The position numbers and the translations under genes were made by a program. From Cyclobacteriaceae bacterium (GTDB lineage Bacteria; Bacteroidota; Bacteroidia; Cytophagales; Cyclobacteriaceae), in NCBI GenBank assembly GCA_020832375.1, contig JAFIEW010000004.1, positions 1-64,000 of the forward strand: DNA of 64,000 nucleotides. Reading direction: 5' to 3'. Below, in pieces: positions 55,997 through 64,000 of this stretch. The number at the start of each line of letters is the position of its first letter. The first letter of the stretch is position 1. A model generated the notes under the pieces. That model saw only the letters and a program-made list of their open reading frames with translations, searched no databases and had not been told where the DNA came from.

Positions 55997-57223
55997 GTGA
56001 ATTTTTCTTTTTTTATTGCTCGCCGTTATTTTAAAACTCGTAAGAAAAAGGGTTTTATCAATCTGATTTCCAACATTAGCATGATTGGAGTGGCGGTAGG
56101 TACTATGGCTTTGGTGGTAGTGCTTTCTGTTTTTAATGGTCTAGAAGACCTCATCAGATCGCTATTTTCATCTTTCGATGCTGATCTCAAAATCGAACTG
56201 GTAGAGGGTAAGTCTTTCGACAGAGATCAACTTGACCTTACTAACCTTGCCGAACTCGAAGAAGTTGCTTTCCTTACTGAAGTAATTGAAGACGATGCTT
56301 TCGTAAAGTATAAAGATGCCTTCATGTTTGTAAAGATGAAAGGGGTATCTGACAATTTCGTGGATCAGAAGCGACTCAATCAGGCCAATATAAGGGGTGA
56401 CTTTAAGCTAAAGGATGGTAAAAATAGTTACGCGATCATTGGCCGAGGGGTACAGTATACTTTGTCTATCAATCCCGACAATGATTTTTATGCCCTTCAG
56501 TTTTACTATCCGCGACAGCTTAGAGCTGGGGTGACCAACCCCGATCGGATTGCAAACCGAAGAGCCATCATGCCATCGGCTGTATTTTCTATCGAAAAGC
56601 AATACGATGAGAGCTACGTATTCGTGCCTATAGATTTTGCTGAGGACATCATGAACTATGAAGGCAAACGAACTTCTGTAGAAATTATGCTACACGAAGG
56701 TGTGAAAATGAAGTCGGCTCAATCTAAGCTTGCCGAAATTGTAGGGCCTGAATTTAAAGTGCTTAATAGCGATGAACAGCACAGTGGTTTGCTAAAGGCT
56801 ATCAAGATTGAAAAAATTTTCGTATATATCACTTTTACTTTCATTTTAGCCATCGCTTCTTTTAATATATTTTTCTCGCTGAGCATGCTTGCCATCGATA
56901 AAAAGAAAGATATTCAGCTACTTTATGCTTTGGGTGCTACAAAAAACATGGTCAAAAAGATTTTTCTGATCGAAGGTATGTTGATCGCATTTTCAGGCGC
57001 TTTGGTAGGGCTTATTTTAGGTCTTAGTATTTGTATCCTTCAGCAAGAGTATGGTTTGGTGGGCATGGGAATGCAGACCTCAGTGATGGACGCCTACCCA
57101 ATCAAAATTGTATGGCAAGACTTCGCCTTTACTGCCATAAGCATTATTAGTATCACGTTAATAGCTTCTTTAAGACCCGCAATCATCGCATCACGGTTCG
57201 CGCGTATGCACAAAACAGAATAA
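55997..57223 (+). CDS. LolC/E-like (FtsX-fold) ABC transporter permease
   Basis: 408 residues, GTG start. N-terminal IARRYFKTRKKKGFINLISNISMIGVAVGTMALVVVL is the LolC/E start with TM1 (here in two parts); a ~190-residue periplasmic domain follows (FSSFDADLKIELVEG..) and then three C-terminal TM segments (FVYITFTFILAIASFNIFF, GMLIAFSGALVGLILGLSI, FAFTAISIISITLIAS). It should work with a LolD-type ATPase in lipoprotein release from the inner membrane, or in related export. The ATPase gene is not in the window. Confidence 0.88.
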   Translation: MNFSFFIARRYFKTRKKKGFINLISNISMIGVAVGTMALVVVLSVFNGLEDLIRSLFSSFDADLKIELVEGKSFDRDQLDLTNLAELEEVAFLTEVIEDDAFVKYKDAFMFVKMKGVSDNFVDQKRLNQANIRGDFKLKDGKNSYAIIGRGVQYTLSINPDNDFYALQFYYPRQLRAGVTNPDRIANRRAIMPSAVFSIEKQYDESYVFVPIDFAEDIMNYEGKRTSVEIMLHEGVKMKSAQSKLAEIVGPEFKVLNSDEQHSGLLKAIKIEKIFVYITFTFILAIASFNIFFSLSMLAIDKKKDIQLLYALGATKNMVKKIFLIEGMLIAFSGALVGLILGLSICILQQEYGLVGMGMQTSVMDAYPIKIVWQDFAFTAISIISITLIASLRPAIIASRFARMHKTE

Positions 57224-57550
57224 ATAGTGAGCACCGTTTTTATCCGCTTAGCCCCGATTTGTGAGCTTCCACACAAGAGATCATTTTTTTAAGTCTTACT
57301 TTTGTTAACTTTAACAGTTTATTAATGAGTAACGGTCAATTTATTTTCCCCCAAATTGTTATTTTGGAGTAAGTATAAAGATGTTTACTCGTTTGTCAAT
57401 ACTGCTCAATCAATCATCAGTATGAATCTTGATGTCGTTAGAGGTAAGTATTAGAGAGAAACAAAATACATCAACTTAGGTTAAAAGCTTAAGACTACAA
57501 ATACACCTTTGCTTTTTCCTTTGGAAAGGCGAAAACCAAAAACTAATAAA

Positions 57551-58690
57551 ATGAATATAGGAATAGTATGTTATCCTACTTTCGGGGGTAGTGGCGTCGT
57601 GGCAACGGAGTTAGGAAAAGCTTTAGCTAATAAAGGTCATCAGATCCATTTCATCACGTATTCTCGCCCCTCAAGACTTGATTTTTTCAGTGAAAATTTA
57701 TTCTATCACGAGGTAGATATGCGCTCCTACCCTCTTTTTGATTATGCGCCTTATGAACTAGCTCTTACTTCTAAGATGGTCAACGTGGCAAAATTTGAAA
57801 AGGTAGACCTTTTTCACGTTCACTATGCTATTCCTCATGCCTCTGCAGCTGTTATGGCGCGATCTATCTTGGCGAGTAATGGCATTCATGTACCTGTCAT
57901 CACTACCTTACACGGCACCGATATTACTTTGGTGGGTAAGGACCCTTCTTATGAGCCAGTGGTTACTTTCAGCATTAATCAGTCTGATGCCGTTACCGCA
58001 GTTTCAGAGGATCTCAAGAAAGAAACCTATAAGCACTTTGCTATAAAGAATGGTATTGAGGTGATTCCCAATTTTATTGACCTTGATCGCTTTCAGCGCC
58101 AGAAAAAGGATCATTTTAGGCGTGCGATTTGTCCTGATGGGGAGAAGCTTATTGTACATACTTCCAATTTTAGAAAAGTAAAGCGGATTCAAGATGTGCT
58201 CACTGTATTTATGGGAATCCGCGAAAAAATGGATGCCAAATTACTTCTTGTAGGCGATGGTCCTGAGCGAACACACTTCGAGCGCCACTGCCGTGATATT
58301 GGGGGTTGCAACGACATCCGCTTTTTGGGTAAACTAGAGGCCGTTGAGGAAGTACTTTCTGTAGCGGATCTCTTCCTCATGCCATCAGAAAAGGAGAGTT
58401 TTGGTCTTGCTGCTCTCGAGGCGATGGCTTGTCAAGTGCCTGTCGTTTCTTCCAATGCAGGCGGTATACCTGAGCTCAATCTTGATGGTTTCAGTGGCTA
58501 TGTATGCCCGATAGGCGATACCCAAATGATGACGGAAAAAGCGCTTCATATTTTAAAAGACCAAAACTTGGAGCTTTTCAAGAAGAATGCCCTCGCAAGA
58601 GCAAAGGAATATGACTTATCGCAGGTAGTCCCTCAATATGAAGCGCTTTATGAAAAAGTAGTCAGTAAGCCGATCAAAGAGATGATCTAA
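57551..58690 (+). CDS. bshA: N-acetyl-alpha-D-glucosaminyl L-malate synthase
   Basis: 379 residues from ATG 57551; the upstream in-frame ATG 57509 adds 14 polar residues unlike the family. Family features: MNIGIVCYPTFGGSGVVATELG, FHVHYAIPHASAAVMARSI, TTLHGTDITLVGKDPSY (UDP-GlcNAc/malate binding), HTSNFRKVKRIQDV and LMPSEKESFGLAALEAMACQVPV (GT4 EX7E-type). It catalyses the first step of bacillithiol synthesis. bshB and bshC are not in the window. It ends 47 bp before the convergent cyclophilin gene. Confidence 0.95.
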   Translation: MNIGIVCYPTFGGSGVVATELGKALANKGHQIHFITYSRPSRLDFFSENLFYHEVDMRSYPLFDYAPYELALTSKMVNVAKFEKVDLFHVHYAIPHASAAVMARSILASNGIHVPVITTLHGTDITLVGKDPSYEPVVTFSINQSDAVTAVSEDLKKETYKHFAIKNGIEVIPNFIDLDRFQRQKKDHFRRAICPDGEKLIVHTSNFRKVKRIQDVLTVFMGIREKMDAKLLLVGDGPERTHFERHCRDIGGCNDIRFLGKLEAVEEVLSVADLFLMPSEKESFGLAALEAMACQVPVVSSNAGGIPELNLDGFSGYVCPIGDTQMMTEKALHILKDQNLELFKKNALARAKEYDLSQVVPQYEALYEKVVSKPIKEMI

Positions 58691-58737
58691 GTTTTATAGT
58701 TGGAATGAGAACGCAGTCGATATTTCACTGCATCATT

Positions 58738-59610
58738 TTACTCATCTTCCGATCCAAGTAGCGGATAACCTTTCTCTCTAAGTTGATCGTTGATATCCGA
58801 ACGCTTACGTTTCTCAACGATAATCTTTTGTATTTTTACGTCTTCTATAGGCTTATCCATCCTAGCAGTTTCAACGGTAGCGATAGCGTCTATGGTTTCA
58901 AAGCCATTGATTACTTGACCAAATACGGAATAGTCGCCATCCAAATGGGGTGAGCCTGCCTCCTGTGAATATACTGTCTTTTGAAGTTCGTTCATGGACT
59001 TAATATTCACATCGCCCACTTCTTTTTCTATCAGTTCTTTACTTGCTATCACCAAGTCATTGATACCCTCTCTGTCTCCTGCACTTTGAAGTGCTCTGAG
59101 TTGTTCTTTTATATCATCATTACCTTCCTTTCGAAGCAATTGCTGAAACCCACGACTCAAAGCGCTGATCATTTGGTTGCGATCCATTCTTTCGATCTCA
59201 TTGGCAGTGTACTTCTGACCATGTATGATATAAAATTGACATCCTGAAGATTCTTTTTTAGGGTTTACCTGGTCCCCCATTCTCGCAGCGGCAAGTGCCC
59301 CTTTACGGTGAATCAAGCGTTCGTTGATTTCCGCAGGCACTGTATATTCGATTTTTTCGGTATCCTCTTTTAGATTAACATCCCCACCTTGAATCATGAA
59401 ATCTTCGATTACACGATGAAATATGGTATTATCATAGGCTCCTGATTCTGCCAGTTTAATAAAATTGGCTTTATGCTCGGGTGCATCATCGTAAAGAATG
59501 AGTTCTAAATCGCCCTTATCGGTTTGCATGGTGATCCACACATCCTTTTCCGCGGTGCAAGAGGTCCATAGGAGGCTCATCCCAAGAAAAAATAAAAAAG
59601 AATATTTCAT
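58738..59610 (-). CDS. Cyclophilin-type peptidyl-prolyl cis-trans isomerase, lipoprotein
   Basis: 290 residues. SPII signal (SLLWTSCTAEKD, Cys near residue 18). The cyclophilin pattern is split by an insertion: EHKANFIKLAESGAYDNTIF, HRVIEDFMIQGGD and SSGCQFYIIHGQKY, then about 75 extra residues rich in helix (MDRNQMISALSRGFQQL..), then GDYSVFGQVINGFETIDAIA. The Phe and Gln residues of the active site are present. It should assist folding of exported proteins at the envelope. It is 32 bp downstream of hemC on the same strand. Confidence 0.9.
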   Translation of the reverse strand: MKYSFLFFLGMSLLWTSCTAEKDVWITMQTDKGDLELILYDDAPEHKANFIKLAESGAYDNTIFHRVIEDFMIQGGDVNLKEDTEKIEYTVPAEINERLIHRKGALAAARMGDQVNPKKESSGCQFYIIHGQKYTANEIERMDRNQMISALSRGFQQLLRKEGNDDIKEQLRALQSAGDREGINDLVIASKELIEKEVGDVNIKSMNELQKTVYSQEAGSPHLDGDYSVFGQVINGFETIDAIATVETARMDKPIEDVKIQKIIVEKRKRSDINDQLREKGYPLLGSEDE

Positions 59611-59642
59611 AGCTGTCCGTTGCTTAATTGTTATTTAGATAT

Positions 59643-60572
59643 TTATGAAGATGATTGTTTTGCTTTAATAGTAGCGAGTAAGTCTAGTGCGCCTCTTTGG
59701 CTGATGGCGCTTGCCAATGCCTGTCCTAAAGCCACAGCATCTCCATCGGTACTTAGGTTATCTTCGATACACTCAGTACCATCAAGACTAATTACTCCCC
59801 CTTTCATATGTAGCTGATTACCCTCAAAGTGGGCATAGCCGTATACAGGAACGCTACATCCGCCATTGAGCTGTTTAAGAAATGCGCGTTCGGCAAGAAG
59901 ACATTTTTCTGTTTCTTTGCAGTTTACGGCGCTTCTTATGACCTCATATAAGCTTGGATTCATATCTTTTGCAGCCTCTATGGCCACGCTACCCTGTCCC
60001 ACGGCAGGCGTGAAAGTATCGAGGGGTAGTTTGAGCACGATCTTATCGGTGTAGCCCATCCGCTCTACTCCTGCATAGGCAAGTAGCATAGCTTCACAAT
60101 GACCTTCCTCTAGTTTTCGAAAGCGCGTTTGTAAGTTGCCTCGCATTTCTACTCTTACTATTTCCGGGTAGAGTCGCTTAAGTAGTGCAGCTCTTCTTGT
60201 GCTACTTGTACCGATGATGCTTCCTTTTTTGATCTTAAAGTCAGGATTATGGCTTACAATAACATCATTGGCAATCTCACGAGGACCAAATGCAATGAGG
60301 TGCAAGTCTTCGGGTAAACTACCTGGCATGTCTTTGGCGCTATGTACTGCAATATCAATATCTTTGTTGCGAAGAGAGTCTTCTAGCTCTTCGGTAAATA
60401 CCCCTTTACTACCGATTTTTGAGATGGCTACATTCTGGATTTTATCACCTTTAGTTTCAAAAGGGACAATTTCAACCTGAAGTCCTTTTTCTTTTAGTCT
60501 ATCGGCTACGTAGTAGGCTTGCCATAAAGCTAGCTTAGAAGATCGTGTACCTATTTTAATGGGTTTTTGCAT
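59643..60572 (-). CDS. hemC: Hydroxymethylbilane synthase
   Basis: 309 residues from ATG 60572 (MQKPIKIGTRSSKLALWQA); an upstream ATG at 60599 adds 9 unlikely residues. Motifs: IAVHSAKDMPG (substrate arginine/Asp region), GTSSTRRAALLKRL, VEMRGNLQTRFRKL, AVGQGSVAIEA and the dipyrromethane-cofactor cysteine in LNGGCSVPVYGYA (near residue 244). It joins four porphobilinogen units into hydroxymethylbilane in heme synthesis. The cyclophilin gene follows in the same direction. Confidence 0.97.
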   Translation of the reverse strand: MQKPIKIGTRSSKLALWQAYYVADRLKEKGLQVEIVPFETKGDKIQNVAISKIGSKGVFTEELEDSLRNKDIDIAVHSAKDMPGSLPEDLHLIAFGPREIANDVIVSHNPDFKIKKGSIIGTSSTRRAALLKRLYPEIVRVEMRGNLQTRFRKLEEGHCEAMLLAYAGVERMGYTDKIVLKLPLDTFTPAVGQGSVAIEAAKDMNPSLYEVIRSAVNCKETEKCLLAERAFLKQLNGGCSVPVYGYAHFEGNQLHMKGGVISLDGTECIEDNLSTDGDAVALGQALASAISQRGALDLLATIKAKQSSS

Positions 60573-60634
60573 GCGAGGCTTATCTTTTTGTTTGTGCAAA
60601 TTTCGGAAATTGATGCGACAAGCTAAAACTTTAT

Positions 60635-63600
60635 TTACAGTGGATTATTCTCACTCCTATCTATTCGCATTACTAATACATCATCGATTTGTTCTTGATC
60701 ACCTTTCCAATCATGAAAATTATTAACTAGCTGCTTACTCGCTTCCTTAGGATCTTCGGAGAGGTTCAAAAGCATCTTTTTAAAACGCTTCATCATATAT
60801 TTTTTATTTTCTCTACCCCCAAATTGATCCGAATACCCATCGGTATAAAGGTAAATATGGTCAAAATCATCGAAGCTTATTTTGGTGTTTTTTAATTGTT
60901 GGATATCTCTTTTTTCCACACCGCTTAACTCATAGTTTGTTTTACGATAGTAGGTGCCATTATTCGACTTTACGGTAAATATTGATGTTCCTGCGTGAGC
61001 AAACTGTACAAGACGATTAGCTTTATCCATTAAGATAATGCTAATGTCCATGCCGTCATTATTGGCACTTCTAGACTTTAATTTCCAGTCTTTGAGACTT
61101 TTGTTCACTAGTTGTATTAATTCGGCTGGATTACTGTCGGGGTGGTTAGACACACACTGATTTAGTAAGTCATAAGCTACTATACTCATGATAGCACCTG
61201 GTACGCCATGTCCTGTGCAGTCGATTACTGCAAAAAATGCTTTGTCTTTATTAAGCCGATGAAACCAATAAAAATCACCTGAAACCACTTCTTTCGGCAG
61301 AAAAAATTGGCAGATAGGTCCAAAAAAGGCTTCTAAATCCTCTTCCAGCGGTAGGATAGACTTTTGAATGTTGGCAGCATATCTGATACTCTCACTAATT
61401 TCAGTATTCTTGCGACGTATAAGCCGTGTGCTTTTTTCAAGTAAATTTTTCTGACGAACGATCTCTTGATTAGTTTTTACCAATTGAGTGTTTTGTTGTT
61501 CTATTTCATGGTTTTTTTCTTCTAAGTCTTTCGTTCTCTGTCTTACAAGATCATTAAGCTTTTGATTGGATCGAATTAGACGACGACCATTCCAGTAGAT
61601 GATCAAATAAACAATTCCTATCAGCCCCAAAAAATAGATGATGATAAACTCAGTGCGCAGATAAATTGGTTTGCTAATTTGAAAATGTATTCTTCCAATC
61701 TCGCTTATGCCATGAGGCCCTTTTGCTCGTACTTCAAAGCTATATTCACCCGGCATGAGGTTCATATATTCTCTCGTATTATCTGTACTATATTCGGACC
61801 ATTTATCATTGTAGCCGATTAAACGGTAAGCATACTTCCAGTCTTTGTTAAAGTCTATATCGTTTACAGCATATTTAAATATGATGCGATTGTTATAAAA
61901 ATCGATGTCTTTTAATTGATAGGTTGTGTCTGGAAAGTAGTAAGTGGTATCATTACTTACTTCTAAAGCGTAAATGTAAGCTTTAAGGAGTGGTTTTATA
62001 TGCTTTTTGTTGAGGTCTAATTTTAGTAGCTGGTTACCTGAAAGCCAGAGCTGATTTTCATTATCAATCAGTATATTATTGAAGCTAAAACCTTTATAAT
62101 GGGCGTATTGAATCATGTCATCGATACTTTCATCAAAGGAAGTCTCCGTGATAGGATCATAAAGCTTAAAACCTTCGGCTGATTGTAAAAATAGCAAGTC
62201 TTTCCCCTGATAAAATACATTTTGCCTAATGTAGGAATTAAATAAAACCGGGTCTTCAACATTTTCAAATTCTTGCCTTTTGAAGTTAAACTCTTGCACT
62301 ACTCTCTCAATAGAGGAACTTCGGAAAATACGATCCTTCGCCTGATACAATCGGTTAAAACCTGCTGAATCGGTGCCAGCACTACCTTGGACTATATGTG
62401 AAGTAGTCTCTAATTTTCCGTTTTTTTCGGTTAAGAAGTATACACCATTGTAGTATGTACCAACCATGAGTTTATTTTCCAGTGGTATGATTTTGTGTGG
62501 TCTTCCATCTAATTCGATAAAGTCATTGTTTGAGGTGATCGTGTCATTAACAAGTCTTACCGACTCAAGTCCATATTGATGGAGTATGAGCCATTCGTTG
62601 TTTTTGTTTTTACGTGGAATGATGTCATAAATATATTTTATTTTCTTGTGCCATTCTTTCCATTGTTCATGGTCACCTTGGCTTATCATTAGGCCATCGC
62701 CTGAGCCAACAAGTAATTGCTTTTTCCCTTTGCTATCTTGTAGACTTTGGATAGCATTGACTTGGGAGAATTGCTTTTTTTGTTGAAATTTATTTCCATT
62801 CCAAGTGAAAAGAGATAGAATATTGCCAGCATAAATGTTATTATCAATTTCATCAAAAAAGGTAATGTTACTTTGAAATGGGCTTTGTTCTTTTTGCCAA
62901 TACTGTAAATCTGGGCTTAAATTTACCCTAGCTAAGCCTTTGTTTAAGCTTATGATCGCCTCTTGCCGATTGGATTCAAAAAGTTCGAGCACCGTTTCAC
63001 TTTCAAGACCGTTGGATTGATGATAATGGTGGATCAGTTCTCCTTCGGAATTGATAAGATAGGCTCCATTTGCCAGTGTACCTATGAGATAATTATTATT
63101 TTTGAGCTTAATAGCTCGGTAGATATTAGCTTCTTTTAGCTCTTCATTGATTTCATTGTACCAAGGGCGTAATTTTAATGGTACCTGATTGGCATGTGTA
63201 ATAAAAATACCTTTATCTATGCTGAAAAAAAGTAAACTATCTTTTGAATGAGGCAGAATAGAAAAATAAGTGTATTTGAATTCCTCATCCTCCGAAGAAA
63301 GAGAGATAAAGTTGCCTTCTTTTGTGTACTCCTTCAGTCCTGATTTGTTGTGATCAATGAAAAGTCGATCATTAACTGAGTATATTGCATAAAAGGAATC
63401 GTCATCTCGCTCTGGCCTTATGCTAAAGTTATCTTTTCCTGAGTAGAAAAAGATTTTTTGATCAGTAAAAAAAGCCACGCTTCCGTTGAAGGGTTTAATG
63501 TAAAAAACCTCTTTAAAAGAACTACTATCATTAGAAAAGTGGTGCTTTAAACTTTGGTATTCAAAGTTGCGGTTTGGTTGTCTGGTGATTTTTCCAAATT

Positions 63601-63874
63601 CGTTGACTCCACCTACGAAAATTTCATTGTTTAATTGTAAAATGGATCGAGCGGGACTACTATTAGGAAGGGGTATTAGCTGTTGAAATTTACCATCGGT
63701 AATTATAACTCCGTTACCATTTGCGATGTAAAGAAGCCCTGAGCTATCTTCAGTGGCTCCAAAGGATTGCTTGTGCCCTCCAAAGCTTTCTTCAGAAAAA
63801 TATTCTACTAATGGTATTTGGGCGCTTAGCTTCAAGCAAAAGCAGATTAAAATACAGCTTAGTAGTAATCGCAT
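60635..63874 (-). CDS. Sensor protein with propeller, Y_Y_Y domain and SpoIIE-type serine phosphatase
   Basis: 1079 residues. Signal peptide (MRLLLSCILICFCLKLSAQ). Residues about 25-630 look like the two-component-regulator propeller (many GxNG-like short beta blades). A Y_Y_Y domain follows (YAYRLIGYNDKWSEYSTD, near residue 685; YSFEVRAKGPHG). Then one TM segment (FIIIYFLGLIGIVYLIIYW, near 755), a coiled coil (about 780-840) and a PP2C/SpoIIE domain with VVSGDFYWFHRL, FAVIDCTGHGVPGAIMSIVA (near residue 885) and YLYTDGYSDQFGG. It would sense an extracytoplasmic signal and dephosphorylate an anti-anti-sigma protein; its target is unknown. The RsbW-like kinase at 32 kb is a possible indirect partner. 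Confidence 0.92.
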   Translation of the reverse strand: MRLLLSCILICFCLKLSAQIPLVEYFSEESFGGHKQSFGATEDSSGLLYIANGNGVIITDGKFQQLIPLPNSSPARSILQLNNEIFVGGVNEFGKITRQPNRNFEYQSLKHHFSNDSSSFKEVFYIKPFNGSVAFFTDQKIFFYSGKDNFSIRPERDDDSFYAIYSVNDRLFIDHNKSGLKEYTKEGNFISLSSEDEEFKYTYFSILPHSKDSLLFFSIDKGIFITHANQVPLKLRPWYNEINEELKEANIYRAIKLKNNNYLIGTLANGAYLINSEGELIHHYHQSNGLESETVLELFESNRQEAIISLNKGLARVNLSPDLQYWQKEQSPFQSNITFFDEIDNNIYAGNILSLFTWNGNKFQQKKQFSQVNAIQSLQDSKGKKQLLVGSGDGLMISQGDHEQWKEWHKKIKYIYDIIPRKNKNNEWLILHQYGLESVRLVNDTITSNNDFIELDGRPHKIIPLENKLMVGTYYNGVYFLTEKNGKLETTSHIVQGSAGTDSAGFNRLYQAKDRIFRSSSIERVVQEFNFKRQEFENVEDPVLFNSYIRQNVFYQGKDLLFLQSAEGFKLYDPITETSFDESIDDMIQYAHYKGFSFNNILIDNENQLWLSGNQLLKLDLNKKHIKPLLKAYIYALEVSNDTTYYFPDTTYQLKDIDFYNNRIIFKYAVNDIDFNKDWKYAYRLIGYNDKWSEYSTDNTREYMNLMPGEYSFEVRAKGPHGISEIGRIHFQISKPIYLRTEFIIIYFLGLIGIVYLIIYWNGRRLIRSNQKLNDLVRQRTKDLEEKNHEIEQQNTQLVKTNQEIVRQKNLLEKSTRLIRRKNTEISESIRYAANIQKSILPLEEDLEAFFGPICQFFLPKEVVSGDFYWFHRLNKDKAFFAVIDCTGHGVPGAIMSIVAYDLLNQCVSNHPDSNPAELIQLVNKSLKDWKLKSRSANNDGMDISIILMDKANRLVQFAHAGTSIFTVKSNNGTYYRKTNYELSGVEKRDIQQLKNTKISFDDFDHIYLYTDGYSDQFGGRENKKYMMKRFKKMLLNLSEDPKEASKQLVNNFHDWKGDQEQIDDVLVMRIDRSENNPL

Positions 63875-64000
63875 AGAGGGTAATTTGCAAGAGATATATA
63901 AAATTAAAATAAAAGTCCGAATTATAAGAGTTATACCTGCAAATTTCCACCAATGGTCATTGGAAGAAACAAATTTGAACTGATAAATACATAAATTGGT

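Overview
The window looks like a chromosomal segment of a gliding, AT-rich Bacteroidota species, most likely order Cytophagales. The markers are a type IX secretion C-terminal sorting domain on a 1454-residue surface protein, a GldB-like lipoprotein, bacillithiol synthesis (bshA), many SPII lipoproteins, an OmpA/PD40 lipoprotein, a DUF4175 protein, promoter-like TAnnTTTG boxes and a monomeric-type isocitrate dehydrogenase. No rRNA, tRNA, CRISPR array, prophage or intact transposase was found.

Layout. 0-2.5 kb: a short fasciclin-domain ORF, then a GlmU-like protein. 2.75-5.54 kb: aconitase, broken by a frameshift in a run of eight A. 5.57-7.31 kb: two tandem arrays of a ~72-bp hairpin repeat on either side of a minus-strand GxxExxY (PDDEXK_3-like) gene. 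7.5-13.8 kb: the giant T9SS-exported protein, then an aspartyl protease-PDZ protein. 13.8-18.7 kb: a repeat-rich intergenic region, isocitrate dehydrogenase and an unknown protein. 18.7-24.1 kb: a YfiR-like protein, then prfA with a beta-helix lipoprotein, a ceramidase-like protein and a small lipoprotein. 24.5-39.6 kb: an unbroken minus-strand block (TPR protein, Ig-like lipoprotein, methyltransferase, mnmG, ybeY, RsbW-like kinase, DUF4175, oligopeptide-binding lipoprotein, exonuclease III, a conserved hypothetical, an AhpD-like protein). 40.4-49.8 kb: plus-strand acetolactate synthase-like enzyme and aldehyde dehydrogenase, DUF4442, GldB-like, NRAMP-like and OmpA/PD40 genes. 49.8-64 kb: GlpQ-like phosphodiesterase, hydrolase, sulfide:quinone reductase-like protein, membrane protein, rbfA with a LolC/E-like permease, bshA, cyclophilin, hemC and a propeller/SpoIIE phosphatase.

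Most protein functions are ordinary housekeeping or envelope functions. The unusual material lies between genes: (1) the GxxExxY gene inside an array of terminator-like hairpins; (2) a 165-bp inverted-repeat element inserted in another repeat, with a TTGAA duplication and an unoccupied copy of the host repeat at 53.6 kb; (3) three identical parS-like palindromes exactly 70 bp apart, one of them encoding the end of YbeY; (4) a cluster of DnaA-box-like 9-mers at 26.4-26.7 kb that could be oriC; (5) a recurring intergenic motif around GGAATGAG. Together (3) and (4) suggest, but do not prove, that the window is close to the replication origin. All functional calls come from reading motifs by eye; no database search was run.
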